Below, in pieces: positions 53,427 through 61,515 of a stretch of DNA of 64,000 bases. This DNA is from an uncultured Opitutales bacterium (GTDB taxonomy: Bacteria; Verrucomicrobiota; Verrucomicrobiia; Opitutales; Intestinicryptomonadaceae). Position numbers and translations under genes: made by a program. Under the pieces are notes generated by a model, which saw nothing but the letters and a program-made list of their open reading frames with translations, made no database searches and had not been told where the DNA came from. Each line of letters starts with the position of its first letter. Positions within the stretch are counted from its first letter, which is position 1. The stretch spans positions 62,001 to 126,000 of the forward strand of contig URGP01000002.1 of the NCBI GenBank assembly GCA_900547395.1. Direction: 5' to 3'.

Positions 53427-53968
53427 CAGTGCGCTCCTTTCGATTTTTGAGCAGTGTCCTTGACTTTTTTCCACTTCATCACGCTGTCGGGAAGAACGCC
53501 GCCGCGGCGGTAAAGCTCCGCTTTTTCCCTCTTCATTGAAGCCCTGTCGTAAGATGTGATTGAAAACTCCTTCTGCAAAACGATTGCCTGCTCGGGGCAT
53601 ACCTCCTGGCACAATCCGCAGAATATGCACCTTATCATGTTTATTTCAAAATTCTTGGGAGCCTTTTCGATAAAGGCATTCGGACTGTTCGGGTCGATTT
53701 CGGAAGGAGTAACCTTTATTGCCTTTGGCGGGCACACAAACTCGCAAAGCTGGCACGAAACGCACTTCTCGCGCCCGTCGGGATCTTTTACGAGCGTGGG
53801 CGCGCCCCTGTAAGCCTTTGGAAGGGCGGGACGCTGTTCGGGATATTTGAGCGTCACCTTCGGCTTTACCAAATTTTTCAGTGTAATCCAAAGCCCGCCT
53901 GCGATTTGGGGGAGATAAGTTTTCTCCCAAAACGAAAGCTTCTTTCTCTCAACTTTTATTATCGCCAT
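53426..53968 (-). CDS. nuoI: NADH-quinone oxidoreductase subunit I
   Basis: 180 residues with two 4Fe-4S motifs, CVSCQLCEFVCP and CIFCGLCQEVCP, which form clusters N6a and N6b. These carry electrons from NuoG towards the N2 cluster of NuoB. The N-terminal amphipathic helix (GGLWITLKNLVKPKVTLKYPE in fragments) lies on the membrane arm. The C-terminal tail of about 35 basic residues is a little longer than usual. Its stop overlaps the nuoJ start by one base. Confidence 0.96.
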   Translation of the reverse strand: MAIIKVERKKLSFWEKTYLPQIAGGLWITLKNLVKPKVTLKYPEQRPALPKAYRGAPTLVKDPDGREKCVSCQLCEFVCPPKAIKVTPSEIDPNSPNAFIEKAPKNFEINMIRCIFCGLCQEVCPEQAIVLQKEFSITSYDRASMKREKAELYRRGGVLPDSVMKWKKVKDTAQKSKGAH

Positions 53969-53976
53969 AAAAATCC

Positions 53977-55122
53977 TTATTTAACAAATGCCGCCAACAG
54001 CAAATAAAATACCAAATTTGCAACCGCCAGTGGCAGAAGTTTACCCCACCCCAAATTCATGACGTGGTCGTATCTAAACCGCGGAAGCGTCCAACGCACC
54101 CACACGAAGAAAAATATCATAAACGCTATTTTGGCAAGGAAGGTCAGAGTTGCCAAAACCGCAGTAATCCAACCCCAGTCCGTCGGGTATGAAAGCCCCG
54201 GAAGAGGGCTCCACGCTCCGAGGAAAACGCAGATGAAAAGCGAAGAGCCAAGCACCATGTGCCCGTATTCTCCCACGAAGAACAAGCCGAACTTGAAGCT
54301 TCCGTATTCGGTGTGAAAGCCGCTTACCAAGTCTGTTTCGGATTCCGCCATGTCGAACGGCTGGCGGTTTGTCTCAGCAAACAATGCAACAAGAAAGAGA
54401 AACGCCGAAAGCGGGAACATAAAGCAGTTCCACATCGAAGACTGCGACAAGCCCAGTTCAAAAAGGCTGAGGGGGCTTTCGCAATTCGGAGCTATCCAAA
54501 TAATGACAGGCACAAGGGAAAGAACCATCGTAAGCTCGTAGCTTATCATCTGCGCCGACGCCCTTATCGCGCCCATGTAAGAATATTTTGAATTTGAAGA
54601 CCAGCCCGCCAAGACCGCGCCGTAAACGCCCAAAGAGCCAAGCGCAAGCACAAACAAAAGCGACAAGTCGAAGTCGGCGGCGGCAAGCGCGCGCGGGCTT
54701 CCGTCATACATGAAAAATCCGAACGGGATTGCGCAAGAGGCAATCAAAACGGGCGCAAGCGACATAACGGGAGCAACCGTAAACCAAAACTTGTTGACGT
54801 GCGAAGGCAGAGGCTCTTCCTTGAACAAGAATTTCAAGCCGTCCGCCGCGAGCTGCATAAGCCCCGCCCTTTGCAAAAATCTTCCGACAAACGGAATAAG
54901 CATAACGTACGGAATAAACGTGCGGCAAGGACCATACCGCCCCTGAATGAAAGCGGCAACCTTTCTTTCGACAACCACGCTTAAAGCCGCAAAGCACATT
55001 ACAACGCCAATCGCCGCAAAACCGAAAAGAATTTTCAGCAATACGTCAATAAAGCCAATCGACGAAGCCTGCGCCACGCCGCTTTGCGCCGCAAGTGTTG
55101 ACAATAAAAACAAACTATTCAT
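53977..55122 (-). CDS. nuoH: NADH-quinone oxidoreductase subunit H
   Basis: 381 residues with about eight helices. Conserved marks are VERKVAAFIQGRYGP, LQLAADGLKFLFKEEPLPSHVNK (here MQLAADGLKFLFKEE), the Glu-rich loop AETNRQPFDMAESETDLVSGFHTEYGSFKF in fragments, and WTLPRFRYDHVMNLGWG. NuoH forms the quinone-binding chamber with NuoB and NuoD. The start lies inside the nuoG end (8-base overlap). Confidence 0.97.
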   Translation of the reverse strand: MNSLFLLSTLAAQSGVAQASSIGFIDVLLKILFGFAAIGVVMCFAALSVVVERKVAAFIQGRYGPCRTFIPYVMLIPFVGRFLQRAGLMQLAADGLKFLFKEEPLPSHVNKFWFTVAPVMSLAPVLIASCAIPFGFFMYDGSPRALAAADFDLSLLFVLALGSLGVYGAVLAGWSSNSKYSYMGAIRASAQMISYELTMVLSLVPVIIWIAPNCESPLSLFELGLSQSSMWNCFMFPLSAFLFLVALFAETNRQPFDMAESETDLVSGFHTEYGSFKFGLFFVGEYGHMVLGSSLFICVFLGAWSPLPGLSYPTDWGWITAVLATLTFLAKIAFMIFFFVWVRWTLPRFRYDHVMNLGWGKLLPLAVANLVFYLLLAAFVK

Positions 55123-56776
55123 TTTCTTTTAGAGCTTGGGGTTCGGGGAACTTCACGGCGTCAAACTTTTTGCCGTCGAGCAAAAGCCCCGTTGAGGGAA
55201 TGTCGCAAATGCCGCTTAGCATTTCGATTTTTGATGAAATCAGCTTGCGCAGAGCCTGCACGGAAGGAGCTTTAAATTCGCTTTGGCTTAGCGCATTTAT
55301 AAATTTTGAAAACAGGCTTATTTCGCACACTGCGCTTTCGGGAGCGTCAACCGCGCGTTCAAAAACTTGCGCCCTGAACTGCCTGTTTACGAATATGCCC
55401 GATTTTTCAAACACCGAAGCGGTTGGAATTGCAACTTTCGCCCTCTGCGCGGTTTCCGAATCCAACACGCCGCAATAGACAATGTTCGCGGTTTTGAAAT
55501 CCTTTTCGTCCAAACCGAGAGCGCACAAGTCTTCGCCACAGACCACTACGCTTTCTATCTCCCCGCGCCTGATGTCGTCTGCAAGATTTTTTAAATCGGA
55601 TTTCGGGTATTCCGAAACCAGCCCCGTAATGAACAAGCCGCGCATATTCGGAGTCCTGTCCGCCGAAAGAAGCTTACCGTCGTCTTCGCCAAGATGGGAG
55701 GCGGCGTAAATTTTCGAGTTAGTCAAGTCCGCAAATTCTTTCAGAATGAACTGCTCTTCAAGGCTTAAACGCGCGCTTGCAACAACCGCCATGCGACCGC
55801 TTGCCGCCATGACTTCAACCGCCCTGCTTACCGCGTAGGAAGTAGAGCATGGAGTACCGTCAACCCTCGCGGTTTTAAGGCGCATTTCAGAATCCAAAAT
55901 ACGGTATTCATATCTGGCAGAATCGGTTGACCACGCGTCGTTTACAAAGGAATTTGAGCGCGGAGTTATCCTGTAAACCTTGTTTGAGCGCGACCACACT
56001 TTTGTGTTTATGCCCGCGCTCGATTCCGTTGCAACGGAGTTTGCGACTTTCAAAAACCAAGTGCGCATTTTAAAGCGGAACGCGCTTTCTGTCAGCGCGC
56101 CCACGGGGCATCCGTCAACAATGTTCAAAAGATAGTTTGAATCTCTGCCATCGTCCCCGTAAACTGAGATTTCGTTTCTTGAGCCGCGCTTTGAAAATCC
56201 CAAAACGTCCCTGCCGACAATTTCGCGGCAAGTGCGTATGCATCTGGAACAAAGTATGCACCTTTCGGCGTCCAAAATCACCTTTCCGCCGCCAATCGAA
56301 ACTTTTTTGGGCTTTACGTTCTTGTCTTCCACGAACCTGCTTTTGCAGTTTCCGAAAGCCTGCGAGTATTCCTGAAGCTTACATTCGCCCGCCTTGTCGC
56401 ATATCGGGCAGTCGAGGGGATGGTTTGCCAAAATAAATTCCAGCACGCCTTGGCGCGCCTTTACGACGCGCTCGGAATTGGTTATGACGTGCATACCCTC
56501 GCTAACTTTCGTGCCGCAGGCTATCGCGAGCTTGGGCATAAAAGCAATTTTTTGCGAGCCGTCGGGGTTTTTGACAAGCTCTCCCGTCGCCCTGTCGCGG
56601 GCGGGAGTGCCGACCGAAACCAAACAAAGCCTGCAAGAACCCGCTATCGGCAAATTCGGATGGTAGCAAAAATGCGGAATTTCCACGCCCGAAATTCTTG
56701 CCGCTTCAATTACGTTTAGACCGGCAGGCACTTGAAAGTCGTCGCCGTTTATGTTTATGTTTACCAAGTCCGCCAT
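55115..56776 (-). CDS. nuoG: NADH-quinone oxidoreductase subunit G, short form
   Basis: 553 residues. The N-terminal ferredoxin domain holds the 2Fe-2S ligands (PHFCYHPNLPIAGSCRLCLV). Then come the His-Cys cluster HPLDCPICDKAGECKLQ and the 4Fe-4S cluster CILCSRCIRTC with CPVGAL. The molybdopterin-oxidoreductase-like part that follows is cut down to about 330 residues, against roughly 650 in E. coli, and no N7-type Cys motif is visible. The C-terminal remainder (from about 390) has only weak similarity. It still contains the whole electron path from NuoF to NuoI. Confidence 0.93.
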   Translation of the reverse strand: MADLVNININGDDFQVPAGLNVIEAARISGVEIPHFCYHPNLPIAGSCRLCLVSVGTPARDRATGELVKNPDGSQKIAFMPKLAIACGTKVSEGMHVITNSERVVKARQGVLEFILANHPLDCPICDKAGECKLQEYSQAFGNCKSRFVEDKNVKPKKVSIGGGKVILDAERCILCSRCIRTCREIVGRDVLGFSKRGSRNEISVYGDDGRDSNYLLNIVDGCPVGALTESAFRFKMRTWFLKVANSVATESSAGINTKVWSRSNKVYRITPRSNSFVNDAWSTDSARYEYRILDSEMRLKTARVDGTPCSTSYAVSRAVEVMAASGRMAVVASARLSLEEQFILKEFADLTNSKIYAASHLGEDDGKLLSADRTPNMRGLFITGLVSEYPKSDLKNLADDIRRGEIESVVVCGEDLCALGLDEKDFKTANIVYCGVLDSETAQRAKVAIPTASVFEKSGIFVNRQFRAQVFERAVDAPESAVCEISLFSKFINALSQSEFKAPSVQALRKLISSKIEMLSGICDIPSTGLLLDGKKFDAVKFPEPQALKENE

Positions 56777-56778
56777 AA

Positions 56779-58143
56779 TTAAATCAACCTGTAAGAATTT
56801 TTATCCAAACGAGCTTCGCCCTCTCCCGCGAGCTGGCGCGAAATTTTTGCCATGTACTCGTCTTTGAATTTGGCGACATTGCTCTGGACGGGCCAAGCCA
56901 TGCCTTCGCCGTGTGCGCAAATGGTATGCCCGCAAATATTGTCTGCAAGGCTCATTAGAAGTTCTGGGTCTTCAAGCCTGCCGCCGCCCGAGCAAATGCG
57001 CTTCGTGATTTTTGAAATCCACAAAGAGCCTTCCCTGCACGGCGTGCACTGACCGCAGCTTTCGTGCGCGTAAAAGGCGTTCAAATTCGCCATTGCTTCA
57101 ACCATGTCAACGGTATTGTCCATAACGATAATACCGGCCGAGCCAAGCGCGGTGCCGCAAGACATAAGAGACGGGGCTGAAAGCGGAATGTCCTCAACCT
57201 TCAATTCCTTGACTGAACCGTCTGGCTGTTTTATGTCGAACTTCTCGCCCCACTTCAAAATTTTCATTGAAGAACCGCCGGGAATTATCGCCTTGAAAGT
57301 CCTGCCCGCAAAAGGTCCACCGCAAACGTCGTACAACATCTCGCCCAAAGTGCATGCGCCCGATTCGATTTCGTACCGCCCGGGCTTCTGAACTTGTCCG
57401 CTAACGCCCCAGACATAGGTGCCAGGGTCGTTCGGAACGCCGATTTTTGAAACCGCTTCGCCGCCGATTTTAAATATGTACGGGACATAGCAAAGGCTCT
57501 TTACGTTGTTTACGACAGTCGGGCAATCGTAAAGCCCCATTACTGCGGGAAAGTAAGGCGGCTTAATGCGCGGATATGCCCTCTTGCCCGCCAAAGAAGA
57601 GATAAGCCCCGTTTCCTCGCCGCAAATGTAGCAGCCCGCGCCGCGCGTGATGTTAATTTCGCAGGAATAGCCCGAACCGCAGACGTTTTCGCCCACATAA
57701 CCTTTTGCGCGCGCTTCCTTTACAGCCTCGATTAAAATTCTGTATCCGTTTATGTATTCGCCCCTTATGTAAATAAACGCCTGTTTCGCATTTATCGCAA
57801 AAGCGGCGCACATGATGCCTTCAATGAGCTGGTGAGGATCTTTGTAAATTATCTCGCGGTCAACGCACGTTCCGGGTTCGGACTCGTCGGCGTTGCAAAC
57901 CAAATAGATTGGCTTTCCGCTTTTTCTGTCCAAAAATTTCCATTTCATGCCCATCGGAAAGCCCGCGCCGCCCCTGCCTTTTATACCCGACTTCAAAACC
58001 TCGTCGCAAAGCTCCTGCCTGTCCCGCTTTACGGCTTCTTTCAAGACCTGATAGCCGCCGTCGGCTTCATAGCACTCGATGGAAGCGTTCCAATCGGGAA
58101 TGTCGATGTGGCGATAAAGAATTCTTTTTTCCTGAACTGCCAT
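56779..58143 (-). CDS. nuoF: NADH-quinone oxidoreductase subunit F
   Basis: 454 residues. The FMN and NADH site is marked by KGRGGAGFPMGMKWKF and by GAGCYICGEETGLISSLAGKRAYPR in fragments. The 4Fe-4S (N3) ligands are SCGQCTPCREG plus a Cys about 40 residues later in DNICGHTICAHGEG. NuoF takes the hydride from NADH and passes electrons to the clusters. It is placed between nuoE and nuoG, as is usual. Confidence 0.97.
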   Translation of the reverse strand: MAVQEKRILYRHIDIPDWNASIECYEADGGYQVLKEAVKRDRQELCDEVLKSGIKGRGGAGFPMGMKWKFLDRKSGKPIYLVCNADESEPGTCVDREIIYKDPHQLIEGIMCAAFAINAKQAFIYIRGEYINGYRILIEAVKEARAKGYVGENVCGSGYSCEINITRGAGCYICGEETGLISSLAGKRAYPRIKPPYFPAVMGLYDCPTVVNNVKSLCYVPYIFKIGGEAVSKIGVPNDPGTYVWGVSGQVQKPGRYEIESGACTLGEMLYDVCGGPFAGRTFKAIIPGGSSMKILKWGEKFDIKQPDGSVKELKVEDIPLSAPSLMSCGTALGSAGIIVMDNTVDMVEAMANLNAFYAHESCGQCTPCREGSLWISKITKRICSGGGRLEDPELLMSLADNICGHTICAHGEGMAWPVQSNVAKFKDEYMAKISRQLAGEGEARLDKNSYRLI

Positions 58144-58147
58144 AAAA

Positions 58148-58696
58148 TTATCCTTTGTACTCGGGCGAATTAAAGTCTGCGCCCTGCGGACGCTCGAATG
58201 CCGAAACCGAATTTAACTTGCCCGCCAAGTCGTCCGCTTTAAGCTGCTCCACAAACTTTTCTGCATCCTGAGGATTCAAGCCGTCATAAAGCTTGTCGTT
58301 TACCTGCACGTTTGCGCCCTTCACGCAGTTGCCCAAGCATTCGACAAATTCGAGAGTGTAAACCCCCTTTGTACCGTTTATGGGGCAATCTACAAGCTCC
58401 GATATTTTGTTTGCCAAATCTATCGAACCCGCCAATGCGCAAGACAAGGTCCTGCAAACCTTGATGTGGATTCTGCCGCGCGGCTTGTCGGAAAACATCG
58501 GGTAAAAAGAGAGCATTCCGTAAACTTCCACGGGCTGAACCCCTAATTTCTTAGCGGCATAATTTATGGCATCGTCATCAAAATAGCCGAAATGCTCCTG
58601 AATTAGATGCATAAGCATCATCGCGGCGGAACGCTTTACGGGGTATTCCGCAATAATGGCATCCGCGCGTTTTTCCAAATCTTGTGAAATTTCCAT
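58148..58696 (-). CDS. nuoE: NADH-quinone oxidoreductase subunit E
   Basis: 182 residues with the thioredoxin-like fold. The 2Fe-2S (N1a) ligands are CRTLSC and, further on, CLGNC in EFVECLGNCVKGANVQVND. The N-terminal helical bundle (KRSAAMMLMHLIQEHFGYFDDDAI in fragments) is typical. It forms the NADH-dehydrogenase module with NuoF and NuoG. The C-terminal 25 residues extend slightly beyond the usual family end. Confidence 0.96.
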   Translation of the reverse strand: MEISQDLEKRADAIIAEYPVKRSAAMMLMHLIQEHFGYFDDDAINYAAKKLGVQPVEVYGMLSFYPMFSDKPRGRIHIKVCRTLSCALAGSIDLANKISELVDCPINGTKGVYTLEFVECLGNCVKGANVQVNDKLYDGLNPQDAEKFVEQLKADDLAGKLNSVSAFERPQGADFNSPEYKG

Positions 58697-58714
58697 GTCA
58701 GTGTCGCTTAAAAA

Positions 58715-59941
58715 TTACCTGTCGCATTCTCCCAAAACGAAGTCCAAAGAGCCTAAAATTACGGGAACGTCGGTTATGTGATGCCCCGGCATTATTTTCG
58801 GCAGAATGCTCAAACTTACGAACGAAGGTCCTTTGATGCGAACTCTGTACGGCACTCCGCCCCCGCCGCTCATTATGAAAAATCCGAGCGCGCCCTTGGG
58901 ATTTTCAGCCTCGAAATAAGCTTCGCCCTTGGACAGATTTGGTCCTTCGGTGGTCAATACAAAGTTTGAAATCAAAGACTCCATTTGCGTCAGCACGCTG
59001 TGCTTTTCGGGAGCGAAAATTTTGGGATCGTCAACGTGCCATGCGCCCTTTGGCATTTTGTCTATTACCTGGCGGATAATCCTGATGCTCTGGCGCATTT
59101 CCTCCATTCTTACAAGCCACCTGTCGTAGGCGTCGCCCTTGGTGCCGACGGGAATATCGAATTCGTAATTTTCATACCCCAAATAGGGGTTGTCTTTTCT
59201 GATGTCGCTTTCGACGCCCGAACCGCGGAGATTAGCCCCCGTAAGCCCCCAGTTTATCGCTTCTTCGCGCGAAATCACCGCTATTTCCTCGGTTCTGTCG
59301 ATAAATATGCGGTTGCGCGTTATGAGGCCGTCCATTTCGTCAAGAGCGGGCAAAAACTGGTTTGCAAAACTTGCAACGTCGCCAAGCCAGCCTTCGGGTA
59401 TATCTCTTGCAAGCCCGCCTATTCTCGCGTAAGAGCAGGTAAGCCTTGCGCCCGTCAAACGCTCAAAGAGTGTGTAAAGCTTTTCGCGCTGTGTGAATGC
59501 GTACATGAAAACAGTCCATGCCCCCGCGTCCATGCCGTAAACGCCTACGCCTATCAAATGGCTTGCAATTCTTGAAAGCTCGCAGCACAAGACCCTGATT
59601 GCCTTGCAGCGTTCGGGAACTTCAATTCCCGCAATTTTTTCCGCACAAGTTGCGAAAGCCACATTGTTGCAAAGGGGAGCAAGATAGTCCAAGCGGTCAG
59701 TGTAAGGTATGAACTGGTTGTAAGTCATGTTTTCCGCAACCTTTTCAGAGCCTCTGTGCAAATATCCGATGACGGGATTGCATTTTGTGATTATATCACC
59801 GTCAAGCTCAAACACCATGCGAAGCACGCCGTGCGTGGACGGGTGCGAAGGCCCCATGTTGACAATCATGCGCTCGCCGATTTCGCCGCTTTCAGCCATT
59901 GCCGCAACGTCTTTTACATCTATGATTTTTTCTTCTTTCAT
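58715..59941 (-). CDS. nuoD: NADH-quinone oxidoreductase subunit D
   Basis: 408 residues from ATG 59941. The conserved MGPSHPSTHGVLRMVFELDG includes the His used at the quinone site. GYLHRGSEKVAENMTYNQFIPYTDRLDYL in fragments and the C-terminal IMPGHHITDVPVILGSLDFVLGECDR are standard. The first 18 residues of a longer frame are not conserved and would overlap nuoC. NuoC and NuoD are separate genes here, unlike the fused form of E. coli. Confidence 0.97.
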   Translation of the reverse strand: MKEEKIIDVKDVAAMAESGEIGERMIVNMGPSHPSTHGVLRMVFELDGDIITKCNPVIGYLHRGSEKVAENMTYNQFIPYTDRLDYLAPLCNNVAFATCAEKIAGIEVPERCKAIRVLCCELSRIASHLIGVGVYGMDAGAWTVFMYAFTQREKLYTLFERLTGARLTCSYARIGGLARDIPEGWLGDVASFANQFLPALDEMDGLITRNRIFIDRTEEIAVISREEAINWGLTGANLRGSGVESDIRKDNPYLGYENYEFDIPVGTKGDAYDRWLVRMEEMRQSIRIIRQVIDKMPKGAWHVDDPKIFAPEKHSVLTQMESLISNFVLTTEGPNLSKGEAYFEAENPKGALGFFIMSGGGGVPYRVRIKGPSFVSLSILPKIMPGHHITDVPVILGSLDFVLGECDR

Positions 59942-59954
59942 ACGCGCGTGGAAA

Positions 59955-60548
59955 TTATTTTTGTTCACGGCTTCTGGGCTCTTTGCAAGCCGCAAATTTT
60001 GCGCCGGGTTCGCTGTGGAAAGGTCCGCCTTCCATGGGGGCGGGCTTTACAAACATCGGATCGTCGCCAACCGCGTCCTCATAAGTGTCGGGCAAAGTCG
60101 ATTCGCGCCCCGCGAGAGGGAAATCCTTGCGAAGCGGATGCCATTCGTACTTGTCCCACATCAAAATTCTGCGCAAGTCGGGATGCCCTTCAAAGACAAT
60201 TCCCATCATGTCAAAGGCTTCGCGCTCAAACCAATTTGCGTTTGCAAAAATATCGGAAATGGATTGGAGCTTGGGAGTTTCCGCGCTTTCCGCAAAAGAG
60301 GCAAGGCGCAAATACGACTTGCCTTTCATCGAATAAAAATGATAAACGCAACCAAAGCGGCGCGGAGCATCTTCGCCCATATCGACGGAAGCGATGTCGC
60401 AAAGGCTGTCGAACGAAAAGTCGCTTTTCAAAACCGAAACAGCCTCTTTAAGATTTTGCGGAGGGCAGTCAAAAGCCGCAATGCCGTCCCTGCCCCCTTC
60501 GCGGACTTTCAAGAACGGCATTTTTGTTAAAATTTCATCTGCATTCAT
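59955..60548 (-). CDS. nuoC: NADH-quinone oxidoreductase subunit C
   Basis: 197 residues. The signature FEREAFDMMGIVFEGHPDLRRILMWDKYEWHPLRKDF, given here in fragments, is typical of the 30-kDa subunit. The N-terminal region is a small alpha/beta domain. NuoC supports NuoD and NuoI in the connecting module. It begins 12 bases after nuoB and ends 13 bases before the nuoD start. Confidence 0.96.
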   Translation of the reverse strand: MNADEILTKMPFLKVREGGRDGIAAFDCPPQNLKEAVSVLKSDFSFDSLCDIASVDMGEDAPRRFGCVYHFYSMKGKSYLRLASFAESAETPKLQSISDIFANANWFEREAFDMMGIVFEGHPDLRRILMWDKYEWHPLRKDFPLAGRESTLPDTYEDAVGDDPMFVKPAPMEGGPFHSEPGAKFAACKEPRSREQK

Positions 60549-60560
60549 CTTAAAAACTTT

Positions 60561-61067
60561 CTACTGGACAGCTTTGAACAAATTTTTTGCGGAATGTTCG
60601 GTCTTTATCTTTTCCTGAAGCTTTATCAGAGCATCGAGCAAAGCTTCGGGACGCGGCGGACAGCCCGCAAGATAAACATCAACGGGAATTATTTTATCCA
60701 AGCCCTGCAACGTTGAGTAAGTGCGGAACATTCCGCCCGAACAAGCGCACGCGCCCATGGCAATTACCCATTTGGGATTTGCCATCTGGTCGTAAATTCG
60801 CTTGACCGCGCCCGCCTGCTTGTAAGTCACTGTTCCCGCCACAATCATGCAGTCGCTCTGCCTCGGTGAAAAACGCATGACTTCCGCTCCAAACCTGCCG
60901 ATGTCGAACCTTGAACCGCCGACGCCCATAAGTTCAATGGCGCAACATGCCAGCCCCATGGGCTGAGGCCAGATGGAATTTGCTCTAACCCAGTTAATTA
61001 CGGCATCAAGTTTTGAAAAAACAATGCCTTGCTCCTGAAATGTTTCTAAATGATCAGACGTCGCCAT
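60561..61067 (-). CDS. nuoB: NADH-quinone oxidoreductase subunit B
   Basis: 168 residues from ATG 61067. Cluster N2 ligands are the Cys pair in GLACCAIEL, one Cys in [11 protein letters not shown] and one in [24 protein letters not shown] is also conserved. NuoB passes electrons to quinone. It is the first gene of the nuo operon here: the 450 bases upstream contain no nuoA. A longer frame from 61154 adds a non-conserved leader. Confidence 0.95.
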   Translation of the reverse strand: MATSDHLETFQEQGIVFSKLDAVINWVRANSIWPQPMGLACCAIELMGVGGSRFDIGRFGAEVMRFSPRQSDCMIVAGTVTYKQAGAVKRIYDQMANPKWVIAMGACACSGGMFRTYSTLQGLDKIIPVDVYLAGCPPRPEALLDALIKLQEKIKTEHSAKNLFKAVQ

Positions 61068-61433
61068 ATAAAAATTATTGGAAAACAAATGTACCACTTC
61101 CCCCCTCCCTTTCAACAAAAAAATGGAATGAGCCCAAGAAGCGAAAAAATCCATAAAACCGAAAATTTCAGATTTAAAACGCGCATTGAAATTATCACGC
61201 TTATTTGCTTTCTTTTAGGCGGATTTCCCCGATTTTCAGCGCAAAAAGACGCGTATTAGAAAATCAAAACGAATATTACTGTAAATTGAATACGCTTCCC
61301 AAAAAAGAAAACCTCCTCTCAGGGAAACGCAAAAAAATCCTTTAATGCAATACCACGCACTCGATACTTCGGCAAAAGGAAAAACCGCTTAACATCTCCC
61401 ACAAAGCGCATTCCACGGATTTCCATAGCCGCA
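61068..61433. other. Upstream region of the nuo operon without a recognisable gene
   Basis: No frame here has the features of NuoA (three helices with a conserved acidic loop), and none looks like another protein. A GATAAT hexamer on the minus strand at about 61191-61196 could be a -10 element for nuoB, but no matching -35 is seen. A small plus-strand frame at 61050-61259 has no support. Confidence 0.5.
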
Positions 61434-61466
61434 TAAAAAAAATGGCACCGAAAACGCCGATGCCAT
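61434..61466 (-). terminator. Rho-independent terminator of the symporter gene
   Basis: Stem ATGGCACCG (61442-61450) and CGATGCCAT (61458-61466) with one mismatch and a 7-base loop. On the minus strand it is followed by T (61434-61441). Confidence 0.82.
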
Positions 61467-61515
61467 CTTTTGCCTTTCAATTCTACGCCTTTAAAGCGTC
61501 GGAAATTTTTATACT

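Noticed and set aside
53427..53630. 68-residue N-terminal extension of NuoJ
   Set aside because: It overlaps nuoI in another frame, is not hydrophobic and is absent from the family. The TGATG junction at 53426 gives a normal NuoJ start.
61050..61259. Plus-strand 69-residue frame upstream of nuoB
   Set aside because: It starts inside nuoB on the opposite strand, shows no domain, and lacks a ribosome site.
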